NCBI GenBank assembly: GCA_024231975.1
Contig: JAAEQB010000090.1
Span: forward strand, 29,069-93,068
Origin: Allobosea sp.
Lineage (GTDB): Bacteria > Pseudomonadota > Alphaproteobacteria > Rhizobiales > Beijerinckiaceae
DNA: 64,000 bases
Direction: 5' to 3'
Made by a program: the position numbers and the translations under genes. The notes beneath the pieces are model-generated. The model was not told where the DNA came from. It saw only the letters and a program-made list of their open reading frames with translations, and ran no database searches. Below are positions 1 through 9,557 of this stretch, piece after piece; the stretch's first letter is position 1, and every line of letters starts with the position of its first letter.

Positions 1-156
1 CGCGATGATGGCGCGGCAGCGGGCCCGGTGCGGCTCCCAGGCCTTGCGCTGGCGCCGGCCGCGCGACCAGAGCGCGATGCCCTCCCGCAACAGGCCGAAG
101 CGGCGCGCCAGCGGCCCGGCCGGCGTCAGGGCTTGCAGCGCCAATTCCGCGAGCAC
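1..156 (-). CDS. Partial CDS, N-terminus of an unrecognised protein
   Basis: A reading frame without stops runs leftward off the window edge from a GTG at 156, two bases past the stop of the PLP-enzyme gene. The 52 visible residues begin VLAELALQALTPAGPLARR and are rich in Arg, Leu and Ala, including the stretch LWSRGRRQRKAW. Tight spacing and same strand suggest co-transcription with the enzyme gene. I have only a vague impression of methyltransferase-like proteins with such an N-terminus and do not assign a function. The real start could lie further upstream, inside the neighbouring gene. Confidence 0.45.
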   Translation of the reverse strand, partial: MLAELALQALTPAGPLARRFGLLREGIALWSRGRRQRKAWEPHRARCRAIIA

Positions 157-158
157 GA

Positions 159-1319
159 TTAGCTGAGCGCTCCACGTCCTGCGATCGGCCAGACCGCCTC
201 GACATGGGCGTCGGGGCCATTGAGGCCGCGCACGCAGACATACCAGTCGTGCAGGTTGACGGTCGGGTCGCAATGGCCTGGCACGAGCAGGACGCGCTCG
301 CCGCGATGCGGCACGGCGACGGGGTCTCCGGTCAGGATGCCGTGCTCGTCGGAGGGCTTGGTGTAGATCACGCCGTCGCGCTGCCAGGGCACCGGCATGC
401 CGGAATCGATCGCGGCGGCCTTGTGGCCGGCGTCGACGATGGCGCGGTCCGGGGTTGGCTTGCTCATCACCCCGGCGAGCACGAACAGCGCATGCTGGAA
501 GGTGTGGAAGGTCGAGCCGTCGGCCATGCGGTTCCTGGCATAGTCGGCGTCCATGAAGATGTAGGAGCCGCATTGCAGCTCGTTCCAGATGCCGGAGCGG
601 CCCTCGAGGTCGAAGGTGCCGGTGCCGGCGCCGCCGACGGTCTCGCAGTCGAGGCCGGCATGGGACAGCCGCTCGATCACATTGCGGGTGAGGAGCCCGG
701 CGCGCTCGATCGCCTCGCTGCGCTCGTCGACCGAGCGCATGTGCTGGGCCGAGCCGTGATAGGCCTGCACGCCGCGGAAACGCAGCGTGTTGCTGCGTGC
801 CACCGCCTCGGCGAGCCGGACGGCCGCTTCGCCCGGCGCGACGCCGCAGCGGCGCCCGCCGATGTCGAGCTCGACCAGGACGTCGAGGACGACATCGTTG
901 CGCGCTGCCGCCTCGGCCGCCTCGCGTACGCCGTCGATATGATCGACGCAGAGCCCGATTCGGGCCTCGCGGGCGAGCTTGGCCAGCCGGTCGAGCTTGG
1001 CGGCGCCGGCGATCTCGTTGGTGACGAGCACGTCGGTGACGCCGCCGGCGACCAGGATCTCCGCCTCGCCGACCTTCTGGCAGCATTGCCCGACGGCGCC
1101 ATGGGCGATCTGCCGCAGGGCGATCTCGGGGCTCTTGTGGGTCTTGGCATGCGGGCGCAGCCGCACGCCCGTCGCCTCGGCGAAAGCCGCCATGGTGACG
1201 AGATTCCGCTCGAAGGCATCGAGATCGATGATCAGTGCAGGCGTATCGATTTCGGCGAAGGATTGTCCGGGCCGGGCCGGCGGGGGAAGGGGCATGTGCT
1301 CTCGAATCTGGTGAATCAA
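159..1319 (-). CDS. DSD1-family PLP-dependent enzyme (D-threonine aldolase / D-serine dehydratase-like)
   Basis: A cytosolic alanine-racemase-fold enzyme of 386 aa. The PLP lysine is expected at K59 in PHAKTHKS, which follows the typical opening strand DTPALIIDLDAFERN. Near the C-terminus, PGHCDPTVNLHDWY carries the His-x-Cys pair that binds the catalytic metal in D-threonine aldolases and eukaryotic-type D-serine dehydratases. The family cleaves or dehydrates D-beta-hydroxy amino acids; the exact substrate cannot be read from the sequence. A later start at M9 (1295) is possible because residues 1-20 are unconserved in character. It is divergent from the ABC transporter gene, with an 83-bp gap between the starts. 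Confidence 0.85.
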   Translation of the reverse strand: MIHQIREHMPLPPPARPGQSFAEIDTPALIIDLDAFERNLVTMAAFAEATGVRLRPHAKTHKSPEIALRQIAHGAVGQCCQKVGEAEILVAGGVTDVLVTNEIAGAAKLDRLAKLAREARIGLCVDHIDGVREAAEAAARNDVVLDVLVELDIGGRRCGVAPGEAAVRLAEAVARSNTLRFRGVQAYHGSAQHMRSVDERSEAIERAGLLTRNVIERLSHAGLDCETVGGAGTGTFDLEGRSGIWNELQCGSYIFMDADYARNRMADGSTFHTFQHALFVLAGVMSKPTPDRAIVDAGHKAAAIDSGMPVPWQRDGVIYTKPSDEHGILTGDPVAVPHRGERVLLVPGHCDPTVNLHDWYVCVRGLNGPDAHVEAVWPIAGRGALS

Positions 1320-1402
1320 CTCATGGCCATCGGACGTCAGCTTCGTGTCCGGAGCAAGACCGGCAGTGGCGCTCGCATGGCGGCCATGTTAGGCCGCGCC
1401 CC

Positions 1403-3223
1403 ATGAAGATCGGCCGCGTCACCGACGACACCTTTGCGCTCTTCGCCCGAGTCTGGCGCGAGCGCGGACGGCAATACACGCCGCAACTCCTCGCCATCCT
1501 CGGTCTCGTCGTGGTCATCGCGGCGACGACGAGCTTCTATCCACTGCTGATCAAGGCGGCTTTCGACGCCTTTGCCGACCCGATCGGGGCCGAGGCGACC
1601 GGCTTCGTGCGCCGCATGGAGCGGCTGGTGTCGAAGTCGATCGATTTCGAGATCGGCGTCGTCAACGCCGTTGCCGTCGTCGTGGTGATCGTCACTGCGA
1701 TCAAGGGCTTTTCGCTGCTGACCCAGACGGTGATGACCAACAGCGTCGTCAGCCGGATCGAGGCCGACATGCAGAGCGCGCTCTACGCGCACCTGATCGA
1801 TGCCGACCTGTCGCAGCTTCAAAGAGAGAATCCCGCCTCGCTCACCCAGCGCTTCACCACCGACTTCACCTTCGTCAAGGAGGCGCTGACGCGGCTGGTC
1901 AACATCGCGATCCGCGACGTGATGACGGCGATCGCGCTGGTCGGCGCCATGCTCTGGATCGACTGGAAGATGACGGCGGTCGTGCTCCTGATCGCGCCGG
2001 TCGTCGCCCGACCGATCGGCCGGATCGGCAAGAAGCTGCGCCGCATGGCGATGTCGCAACAGGAGCAGACCGGCATCATGGCGGGCCTTGTCACCGAGAG
2101 CCTGCAGGGCGCACGCGTCGCCAAGACCGATTCGCTCGAGCCCTATCTCAAGGAACGCGCAGCGGGAGCCTTCGAGACGATCCGGACGCTGAAGATGAAG
2201 GCGGCCAATGCCCGCGGCCGGCTCGACCCGCTGCTCGAGGTTGCGGGCGGGCTCGCAGTTGCCGGCGTGCTCTCGGCGATCGGCGTGCGCATCACCTCCG
2301 GTAGCTCCACCGTTGGCGACTTCACCGGCTATGTCTCGGCGCTGCTGCTGGCGGCGCAGCCGATGCGCTCGCTCGGCAATCTCAACGCCATCGTCCAGGA
2401 GGCGGGTGCCTCGCTGAAGCGCTATTATGCGCTGATCGACGAGAAGCCGCTGATCACCGAGCGCCCGGATGCCAAGCCGCTCGCTGTGAGCGGCGGCGAG
2501 GTCGCCTTCCGCGACCTGCGCTTCCGCTATCGCGACGACCAGCGCGGACTCGAAGGCATCGACCTCGTCGCCGAAGCCGGCAAGACCACGGCGCTGGTCG
2601 GCCGCTCTGGCTCGGGCAAGTCGACCATGCTGGCGCTGGTGCCGCGGCTCTATGACCCCACCGAGGGCCGGGTCGAGATCGACGGGCAGGACATCCGCGA
2701 CGTGACCCTGCACAGCCTGCGCGGTCAGATCGGCGTGGTCAGCCAGGACGTGGTGCTGTTCGACGACACGGTCCGCGCCAATATCGGCTTCGGCCGCCCG
2801 AGTGCGAGCGAGGCTGACATCGTCGCCGCGGCCAAGGCGGCGGCAGCGCACGACTTCATCATGGCGATGCCCGATGGCTATGACACCAGGGTGGGTGAAC
2901 GCGGCTCGCGGCTGTCCGGCGGTGAGCGCCAGCGGCTCGCCATCGCCCGCGCCATCCTCAAGGACGCGCCGATCCTCTTGCTCGACGAGGCGACCAGCGC
3001 GCTCGACACCCAGTCGGAGCGGCTGGTGCAGGAGGCGCTGGCGGAACTGATGAAGGGCCGGACCACGCTCGTCATCGCGCACCGGCTCTCGACCGTGCGC
3101 GAGGCCGATCAGATCGTCGTGCTCGACGAAGGCAAGGTGATCGAGACCGGCGACCACGACACGCTGATCGCGCGCGACGGCGCCTATGCGCGGCTGTACC
3201 GGCTGCAATTCGCGGAGGGCTGA
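1403..3223 (+). CDS. ABC transporter, fused permease and ATPase (MsbA-type exporter)
   Basis: A 606-aa half-transporter: an N-terminal six-helix exporter domain (about residues 1-340) followed by an ATPase domain. Walker A is GRSGSGKST near residue 400, the Q-loop lies in VVSQDVVLFDD, the signature is LSGGERQR near 507, Walker B is ILLLDEATSALD, and the H-loop is VIAHRLST. It should work as a homodimer in the inner membrane. The architecture matches lipid A/lipid or multidrug exporters; the substrate is unknown. An in-frame extension reaches back to 1235, but ATG 1403 gives the usual family N-terminus and avoids overlap with the divergent gene. The downstream acetyltransferase gene overlaps its 3' end. 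Confidence 0.9.
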   Translation: MKIGRVTDDTFALFARVWRERGRQYTPQLLAILGLVVVIAATTSFYPLLIKAAFDAFADPIGAEATGFVRRMERLVSKSIDFEIGVVNAVAVVVVIVTAIKGFSLLTQTVMTNSVVSRIEADMQSALYAHLIDADLSQLQRENPASLTQRFTTDFTFVKEALTRLVNIAIRDVMTAIALVGAMLWIDWKMTAVVLLIAPVVARPIGRIGKKLRRMAMSQQEQTGIMAGLVTESLQGARVAKTDSLEPYLKERAAGAFETIRTLKMKAANARGRLDPLLEVAGGLAVAGVLSAIGVRITSGSSTVGDFTGYVSALLLAAQPMRSLGNLNAIVQEAGASLKRYYALIDEKPLITERPDAKPLAVSGGEVAFRDLRFRYRDDQRGLEGIDLVAEAGKTTALVGRSGSGKSTMLALVPRLYDPTEGRVEIDGQDIRDVTLHSLRGQIGVVSQDVVLFDDTVRANIGFGRPSASEADIVAAAKAAAAHDFIMAMPDGYDTRVGERGSRLSGGERQRLAIARAILKDAPILLLDEATSALDTQSERLVQEALAELMKGRTTLVIAHRLSTVREADQIVVLDEGKVIETGDHDTLIARDGAYARLYRLQFAEG

Positions 3224-3743
3224 AGCTATTCGCCTCGAAACCGAACGCCTCGTCCTCGACCTGCACGGCGCCGAGCATTTCGAGCCGCTCAGCCAGATGT
3301 GGGGCGATGCCGCGGTGGTGCATCATATCGGCCAGCCCTCGACGCCGCAGGAGGCCTGGATGCGGCTGCTGCGCTATCGCGGGCTCTGGGCACTGCTCGG
3401 CTACGGCTATTGGGCGTTGACCGAGAAGGCGAGCGGCCGCTTCGTCGGCGATCTCGGCTTCGCCGATTTCCACCGGGCGGTCGAGCCGTCGATCCGGGGC
3501 ATTCCCGAGGCCGGCTGGGTTCTGGCGAGCTGGGCGCATGGTCAGGGCTTTGCCGGGGAGGCGCTGACCGCCGCGCTGGCCTGGCTCGACGGAGAAGGCG
3601 CACACGAAAGCTCGGTCTGCCTGATTGCACCGCAGAACGAGCCCTCGCTGCGGCTGGCGCGACGCTTCGGCTTCCAGGACGAGCGCCTGGTCAGCTTCTC
3701 CGGACATGATACGCTGCTATTGCGGCGGGCACGGCCGGCATAG
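3186..3743 (+). CDS. GNAT family N-acetyltransferase
   Basis: A RimJ/RimL-type GNAT protein. The fold markers are ETERLVLDLHGAEHFEPL at the N-terminus, WALTEKASGRFVGDLGF (beta strands 2-4), the acetyl-CoA region GWVLASWAHGQGFAGEAL and the C-terminal ENEP-like PQNEPSLRLARRFGF. It acetylates an amine on a protein, peptide or small molecule; the target is unknown. The only ATG in frame is at 3186, giving a 38-bp overlap with the ABC transporter gene and about a dozen extra N-terminal residues. An unusual start near 3228 would fit the family better, so the start is uncertain. Co-transcription with the ABC gene is likely. Confidence 0.85.
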   Translation: MRGCTGCNSRRAEAIRLETERLVLDLHGAEHFEPLSQMWGDAAVVHHIGQPSTPQEAWMRLLRYRGLWALLGYGYWALTEKASGRFVGDLGFADFHRAVEPSIRGIPEAGWVLASWAHGQGFAGEALTAALAWLDGEGAHESSVCLIAPQNEPSLRLARRFGFQDERLVSFSGHDTLLLRRARPA

Positions 3744-3868
3744 CGCCAAAGTGGCGCGTGGGCTATGCCGCAAGCATGCCGGGCATGCGCGTACGGCCGG
3801 CAACTGCTGACAGGAGCTGCCACAATCCGCTGGCAGTGTCGCAGCTCATAAACTGACGAGATTTGACC

Positions 3869-5401
3869 GTGACGACTTCTACGACCGCCGGCGCCGGAGC
3901 GCGCAAGGCGACGCGACGCGAATGGCTGGGCCTGATCGCCATCGCCTTCCCCTGCATGATCTATTCGATGGACCTGACGGTGTTGAACCTGGCGGTCCCG
4001 ACATTGACGCGCGAGCTCAAGCCCACGGCCGGCGAGCTGCTCTGGATCATCGACATCTACGGCTTCATGGTCGCCGGCTTCCTGATGACCATGGGCACGC
4101 TCGGCGACCGGATCGGCCGGCGCAAGCTGCTGCTGATCGGTGCGGCTGCCTTCGGCCTGGCCTCGACCGTCGCCGCCTTCTCGACCAGCACCGAGATGCT
4201 GATCGTGATGCGGGCCCTGCTCGGCATCGCCGGAGCAACGCTGGCGCCTTCGACGCTGTCGCTGATCGCGGTGATGTTCGAGGACGAGACCGAGCGCACC
4301 TTCGCGATCTCGATGTGGATCGCCAGCTTTTCGGCTGGCGCCGTGATCGGCCCGCTGATCGGCGGCGCGCTGATCGAGTATTTCTGGTGGGGCTCGGTCT
4401 TCCTGATCGCGGTGCCGCCGATGCTGGTCCTGCTTGTGATCGGTCCGATCCTGCTGCCGGAGTACAAGGCGCCGCAGGCGGGACGGCTCGACCTTATCAG
4501 CGCGCTGCTCTCGCTGGCGGCGATCCTGCCGGTGATCTACGGCATCAAGCACTGGGCCGAGTTCGGGCTCTCGGTCTCTGCCGTCGGCTGCATCGTCGCC
4601 GGGCTTGTGTTCGGCCTGGTGTTCGCGCGCCGGCAGACGCGCCTCGCCGATCCGATGGTCGACCTTGCCCTGTTCGGGATTCCCGCCTTCCGCGCGGCGC
4701 TGGCGATCAATCTCGCCGGCATCATGGTGATGTTCGGCAGCTTCATCTTCATGGCGCAGTATCTGCAGCTCGTGGCCGGGCTGACGCCGCTGGAGGCGGG
4801 CATCTGGTCGCTGCCCTCGGCGATCGCCTTCACGCTCGCCTCCTTCGCCGTGACACCGCTATCCGTGCGCTTCAAGCCGGCGACGCTGATGGCCGGTGGC
4901 ATGCTGCTGTCCGGCCTCGGCTTCGCCTGGCTCGCCTTCGCGCCGAACCTCGTCCAGATCGTCGCCTCCTCGATCCTGTTCTCGATTGGCTTCACGCCGG
5001 TGATCGCGCTGACGACCGGCATCGTGGTCGGTTCGGCGCCGCAGGAGCGGGCGGGGGCGGCCTCGGCCATGTCGGAAACCAGCATCGAGCTGGGCGGCGC
5101 GCTCGGCATCGCCGTGTTCGGCAGCCTGGGCGCGGCGCTCTATCGCCAGGGCATGGCGGGGCTGTCGGTCACCGGCGTGGACAGCGCGACGCTGGCGCCG
5201 GCGCGCTCGACGCTCGGCGGAGCGCTGGCGGCGGCCGAGAAGCTGGCGCCGGACCAGTCGGCGCATCTGCTCCAGGCGGCGCGCGACGCGTTCATGACCG
5301 GCTTCCATGCGGTCGCGCTGATCGCGATCGCCGGCATGGTGTTCTGCATCGCCGTGGCGCTGACGACCCTGCGCGACGCAAGGCCCTCAGGGGCGCATTG
5401 A
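3869..5401 (+). CDS. MFS drug exporter, DHA2 (14-TMS) family
   Basis: A 510-aa inner-membrane proton-driven exporter resembling SmvA/LfrA. It begins with an acidic/aromatic TM1 (MIYSMDLTVLNLAVPTL), then the motif A loop GTLGDRIGRRKLLLIG between TM2 and TM3, and an APSTLSLIAVMF stretch in TM4-5. Alternating hydrophobic segments give about 14 helices, as expected for DHA2 rather than 12-helix DHA1. The GTG at 3869 has GACGAG about eight bases upstream; an in-frame TTG at 3863 is the alternative. Substrates are probably cationic biocides or drugs, by family analogy only. Confidence 0.88.
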   Translation: MTTSTTAGAGARKATRREWLGLIAIAFPCMIYSMDLTVLNLAVPTLTRELKPTAGELLWIIDIYGFMVAGFLMTMGTLGDRIGRRKLLLIGAAAFGLASTVAAFSTSTEMLIVMRALLGIAGATLAPSTLSLIAVMFEDETERTFAISMWIASFSAGAVIGPLIGGALIEYFWWGSVFLIAVPPMLVLLVIGPILLPEYKAPQAGRLDLISALLSLAAILPVIYGIKHWAEFGLSVSAVGCIVAGLVFGLVFARRQTRLADPMVDLALFGIPAFRAALAINLAGIMVMFGSFIFMAQYLQLVAGLTPLEAGIWSLPSAIAFTLASFAVTPLSVRFKPATLMAGGMLLSGLGFAWLAFAPNLVQIVASSILFSIGFTPVIALTTGIVVGSAPQERAGAASAMSETSIELGGALGIAVFGSLGAALYRQGMAGLSVTGVDSATLAPARSTLGGALAAAEKLAPDQSAHLLQAARDAFMTGFHAVALIAIAGMVFCIAVALTTLRDARPSGAH

Positions 5402-5407
5402 CGTCTG

Positions 5408-5995
5408 TCAGGGCTCGCGCTGCAGCGCCTCGGCCGCGGCAGGGAAGCCGCGGAAGGAGAGCGGCAGCGCGACTTCGCGCTTGCCGGCGTCGAGATAGCG
5501 CATCTGGCCGGCTTCGCTGAAGCCGCGCCAGCGCTTGAAGACATCATCGCTCAGGCTGGCCTCGGCGAAGCAGCCGCCGGGCAGGCAGCGCTGGAAGACG
5601 GCGACGGCCTCATCCTTGTCGGCGATGGTGACGCGTATGGCGGCCTTGTCGCCGAGCGACAGGTTCGGCGGCACCTGGATCACCAGCTTGATCGGCTCTT
5701 CCTTGACCGGCCGGCCGATTGCGACAAGCGCGATCGGGCCACGCTGGCCCTGCTGCTCCAGCGTCTGGACGACCTCGCAGACGCGGGCTGCGACGCTCTG
5801 TTGGCAGCGCAGCACCCAGTCGCCATAGCTCGCGGTGGTGTTGTCGGGCTGGGAGACGGCGCCGGGGGCCGGGGTCGCCTGTGCCGCCTGGCCCGGCCGC
5901 TGCTGGGCAGGGCGTTGCGCCGGAGCCTGGGCGAACGCCGAGCCAGCCAGGAGAGTGGTGGTGATGGCGAGGGCGGTCAGTCGTCTCAGCATGGC
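5408..5995 (-). CDS. Invasion-associated locus B (IalB) family periplasmic protein
   Basis: A 195-aa exported protein. A signal peptide (MLRRLTALAITTTLLAGSAFA) is followed by a Gln/Pro/Ala linker and then the IalB domain, which starts at ASYGDWVLRCQQ and holds the paired cysteines CQQ/CEV and CLPGGCF. IalB proteins were described from Bartonella erythrocyte invasion, but homologues are general periplasmic proteins in Hyphomicrobiales with unknown biochemistry. I chose ATG 5995 because it gives a textbook signal peptide; a TTG at 6019 would add eight residues. It is convergent with the MFS gene, six bases apart. Confidence 0.85.
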   Translation of the reverse strand, partial: AMLRRLTALAITTTLLAGSAFAQAPAQRPAQQRPGQAAQATPAPGAVSQPDNTTASYGDWVLRCQQSVAARVCEVVQTLEQQGQRGPIALVAIGRPVKEEPIKLVIQVPPNLSLGDKAAIRVTIADKDEAVAVFQRCLPGGCFAEASLSDDVFKRWRGFSEAGQMRYLDAGKREVALPLSFRGFPAAAEALQREP

Positions 5996-6075
5996 AGCGA
6001 AGGTCCGGAAAGCGGGCAATCTCCGACTTCAAGACCAGGACTGGCCGTAGCGCAAGCGGCAGTTGTGAACGGCTG

Positions 6076-7182
<1,107 letters not shown>

Positions 7183-7201
7183 TCAGGCGGGTCCGTTGAT
7201 T

Positions 7202-7858
7202 TCAGGCCATGCAGGGCTCTTCGCTGAAGCTGTCAGCCTGCTGCTGCTGTTCGGCCGCCGGCAGCGGCGCCCAGCCCGATGCGCTCCAGCTCTTCAGCGC
7301 CGACCAGGTCGAGCGGTCGAGCCGGTACTGTTCGCAAGGGAACAGTCCGCCACGCGCCGGCAGCGACTTCAGGAAGGAGCCTTCCTGCCGGAAGCCGCTC
7401 TTCTCCAGCACCCGGCGCGAGGCCGGGTTGATGACGCGGGTGTCGGCCTCGATCGCATCGATCTCGACCAGCGAGAACATGGTGTCGATCAGCGCCTGCA
7501 CCGCCTCGGTGGCATAGCCCTTGTTCCAGTGCGGCGTGCCGAGCCAGTAGCCGATGAAGGGCCGCCCGCTCGCCTGCTTGTGCGCGCCGATCATGCCGAT
7601 CAGCTCGTTCGGCTTCTCGCGCGGGGTGATCGCCAGCACGAGATGCTCGCCGAGCGCGTTGCCCTTGCGTGTCGCGAAGACGAAGGGATCGACCGCCTGC
7701 GTCGGATAGGGATGTGGGATCGACGCGGTCATCTCGGCGACGGCCTTCTCGCCGGCGAGGCGCAGAATCGCGGTGGCGTCGGCGATCCGCGGCCAGCGCA
7801 GCCACAGCCGCCTGGTCTCGAGCCGGAAGACGTCGTCTCTCGTCAATTCGGGGAACAT
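7202..7858 (-). CDS. GNAT family N-acetyltransferase (RimJ/RimL-like)
   Basis: A 218-aa GNAT protein between rpmA and obgE, a position where alphaproteobacteria often carry one or two acetyltransferases. Hallmarks are LETRRLWLRWPRIADATAIL, the strand FIGYWLGTPHWNKGYATEA containing the acetyl-CoA-binding GxxxA turn, and NPASRRVLEKSGF. The protein it modifies is unknown; location in a ribosomal cluster hints at a ribosomal or nascent-chain substrate, but that is only context. ATG 7858 was chosen; the longer frame to 7909 adds a basic tail without family features. Confidence 0.88.
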   Translation of the reverse strand: MFPELTRDDVFRLETRRLWLRWPRIADATAILRLAGEKAVAEMTASIPHPYPTQAVDPFVFATRKGNALGEHLVLAITPREKPNELIGMIGAHKQASGRPFIGYWLGTPHWNKGYATEAVQALIDTMFSLVEIDAIEADTRVINPASRRVLEKSGFRQEGSFLKSLPARGGLFPCEQYRLDRSTWSALKSWSASGWAPLPAAEQQQQADSFSEEPCMA

Positions 7859-7929
7859 CGGGTCTCTCCGTCGGCGCAAACGAAAGGGGGAGCTGGGCTT
7901 TGGTCCCATCTCCCCCTCGCTGACCTTCG

Positions 7930-7990
7930 GGAAACCCGCTTTCGGGCTCTTATTCCCTTGATCCGTCCGGTTCGATGGAACCGGCGGATC
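7930..7990 (-). terminator. Hairpins after rpmA, candidate terminator or attenuator
   Basis: Reading leftward after rpmA there are two stem-loops. The first is a 13-bp interrupted stem, GATCCG and CCGGTTC pairing with their complements across positions 7960-7990. The second is a CCCG-AAAG-CGGG tetraloop hairpin followed by TTT near 7931-7944. The short T run makes termination weak, so it may act as a partial terminator reducing expression of the GNAT and obgE genes relative to the ribosomal genes. Confidence 0.35.
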
Positions 7991-8012
7991 GAGAACATTC
8001 CCTATCCGCCGT

Positions 8013-8279
8013 TTATTCTGCGGCCTCTTGGGCCGGGACTACGTTCACGAAAGCTCGGCCGAGCTTCGTCGTGAATCGGACGCGACCGTTCGACGTGGCA
8101 AAGAGCGTATGGTCTTTGCCCATGCCGACGTTCACGCCGGCGTGCCATTTGGTGCCGCGCTGACGAATAATGATGTTGCCGGCCACGACCGCCTGGTCGC
8201 CAAAGCGCTTCACGCCGAGACGCTTGCTTTCGGAGTCGCGACCGTTGCGCGACGAACCGCCTGCCTTTTTGTGAGCCAT
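8013..8279 (-). CDS. rpmA: 50S ribosomal protein L27
   Basis: An 88-aa bacterial L27 that starts with the canonical [20 protein letters not shown], the N-terminal tail that reaches the peptidyl-transferase centre. The core includes [18 protein letters not shown] and [11 protein letters not shown]. No Firmicutes-type cleavable extension is present. It lies downstream of rplU in the usual order and is translated from the same leftward transcript, 99 bp after rplU. Confidence 0.98.
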   Translation of the reverse strand: MAHKKAGGSSRNGRDSESKRLGVKRFGDQAVVAGNIIIRQRGTKWHAGVNVGMGKDHTLFATSNGRVRFTTKLGRAFVNVVPAQEAAE

Positions 8280-8378
8280 AACGCCCTACCTCAAAAACTC
8301 TTCAGTCCATGTAACCCGAATCGGCGGCAAAAGCCACCCCGACCGGGCGTGAAGCTGCGCGGAGCCTGTCAGCCCCGG

Positions 8379-9074
8379 TCAGTAGTCCTCGCCGGAAGCG
8401 AGCTCGGCCTGGTCGGCCTTGGCCCGCGGCGGCTTGCCGGCGAGCAGCTCCTTGGCCTGCTCGACCCACTCCTCGCGGGTGGCGCGGCCACGCAGCTTGA
8501 GCTCTTCGTCCCACTTGGCGACATCGGCCTCGGTCCAGGCGGCGATGTCGTTCCACGAGGTGATGCCGGCGGCGCGCAGCTTCTTCTCGATGGTCGGGCC
8601 GACGCCCGAGATCAGCGAGAGGTTGGAAGCGTCGAGGCCCTCGGTCTTGGCTTCAGCCTTGGCCTTGGCGGGCTTGGCCGCTGCCTTGCCCTTGACGGCC
8701 TCGCTGCCGGCCTTGAGCGCGACCGGGGCGGCTTCGCCCTTCTTCATCTCCGGCTTCTTGCCGCCGGTGAGGATGTCGGTGATGCGCACCACGGTCAGCT
8801 CGGCGCGGAAGCCGCGCTTGCGCTTGGAATTCTGGCGGCGGCGCTTCTTGAAGGCGATGACCTTCTCGCCGCGAGCCTGCTCGACGATCTCGCCGGCGAC
8901 GGTGATGTCACCGAGGAAGGGGGCGCCGATCGTCGACTTCTCGCCATCGGTCAGCATCAGGACGGAGCCGAAAGCGACGGTGTCGCCGGGGTTGCCCTCG
9001 ATCTTGGCGACGGTGATGCGGTCATTGGCGGCGACGCGGAACTGCTTGCCACCGGTCTTGATGACTGCGAACAT
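8379..9074 (-). CDS. rplU: 50S ribosomal protein L21 with C-terminal helix-hairpin-helix extension
   Basis: Residues 1-103 are standard L21: MFAVIKTGGKQFRV at the start, a central RRRQNSKRKRGFR 23S-binding stretch and LTVVRITDI at the end. A low-complexity Lys/Ala/Glu linker follows. The last 80 residues hold an HHH-like module (LSLISGVGPTIEKKLRAAGI, then ITSWNDIAAW). Such tails are common on L21 of Hyphomicrobiales; their role is unknown. Total length is 231 aa against about 103 in E. coli. ATG 9074 has GGAG ten bases upstream and is preferred over MENTK at 9089. Confidence 0.95.
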   Translation of the reverse strand: MFAVIKTGGKQFRVAANDRITVAKIEGNPGDTVAFGSVLMLTDGEKSTIGAPFLGDITVAGEIVEQARGEKVIAFKKRRRQNSKRKRGFRAELTVVRITDILTGGKKPEMKKGEAAPVALKAGSEAVKGKAAAKPAKAKAEAKTEGLDASNLSLISGVGPTIEKKLRAAGITSWNDIAAWTEADVAKWDEELKLRGRATREEWVEQAKELLAGKPPRAKADQAELASGEDY

Positions 9075-9418
9075 CTTAGTGTTCTCCATGTTGAGCCCCG
9101 CCCTGTCATGTGCCCTGAAAGGGCGCACGCGGGACGGCTTTTTGGCAGTCGGTTGCGTGGTCGGGTTTGCTCTTCCGGGCCCGCTGCATCCGCCGCATCG
9201 AAGCGGCATGGTCGGCGGCAGCCAAAAGAGATCAGGCGCGGGTTTCCCCACGCCGGACGCGGCTTCCTAGTCGCGCGAGGGCGATGCGTCAAGGAAAAGC
9301 AGCATGGCAGCTGCGGATTTCAGGGCGATGACGGAGTTGTGGACGCATCGTTCCGGAAAGGCTTGTGCCGGGCGGATGCAATGTGTAGTAAGCACCCCGC
9401 CTCGACCAGAGCGACCGC
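9075..9418. other. Intergenic region between rplU and tRNA-Ser
   Basis: A 344-bp stretch without a credible gene. It holds the candidate rplU promoter and its long leader with the GTGCGCCCT/AGGGCAC hairpin close to the rplU start. Short open frames here overlap the leader and show no family features. Nothing further was recognised. Confidence 0.5.
9264..9292 (-). promoter_or_regulatory. Candidate promoter of the rplU-rpmA cluster
   Basis: On the minus strand, TTGACG (9292-9287) is separated by exactly 17 bp from TAGGAA (9269-9264). It would produce a leader of about 180 nt before rplU, containing a hairpin formed by GTGCGCCCT and AGGGCAC around 9111-9129. The -10 box is weak, so this is a reasoned guess. 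Confidence 0.4.
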
Positions 9419-9508
9419 GGACAGGTGGCAGAGTGGTTGAATGCACCGCACTCGAAATGCGGCATACCTGCAAGGGTATCGGGGGTTCAAATCCCTCCCT
9501 GTCCGCCA
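9419..9508 (+). tRNA. tRNA-Ser(CGA)
   Basis: A class II tRNA with a 7-bp acceptor stem GGACAGG/CCTGTCC (9419-9425 with 9498-9504). The D arm carries the sequence gagtggttgaa. The anticodon stem CCGCA/TGCGG encloses the loop CTCGAAA, anticodon CGA, reading UCG. There is a long variable arm typical of Ser, the T loop GGTTCAAATCC, discriminator G9505 and an encoded CCA (9506-9508). Its 3' end is the phage attachment site, and the integrated prophage leaves the tRNA sequence intact. Confidence 0.96.
9487..9508 (+). repeat. attL, 22-bp core within the tRNA-Ser 3' end
   Basis: These 22 bases, from the T-loop TCAAATCC to the encoded CCA, recur exactly at 61083-61104. Flanking bases differ on both sides. 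Tyrosine integrases commonly use tRNA T-arm and acceptor sequence like this. Confidence 0.93.
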
Positions 9509-9557
9509 TTCTTTGACTGGCTAAGTCATTGAGAACGCTAGAAAGTACCGCTCTGCA

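Noticed and set aside
204..1406. Long plus-strand open frame opposite the PLP-enzyme gene
   Set aside because: It is an antisense frame kept open by high GC. The minus-strand protein has clear family motifs while this translation has biased composition and no motifs.
1337..3208. 623-aa minus-strand open frame opposite the ABC transporter
   Set aside because: Shadow of the ABC gene. Composition is Arg/His/Asp-rich without recognisable domains.
3922..5520. 532-aa frame overlapping the MFS gene on the same strand
   Set aside because: Shifted frame of the transporter, very Arg/Asp-rich, with no hydrophobic segments or domains.
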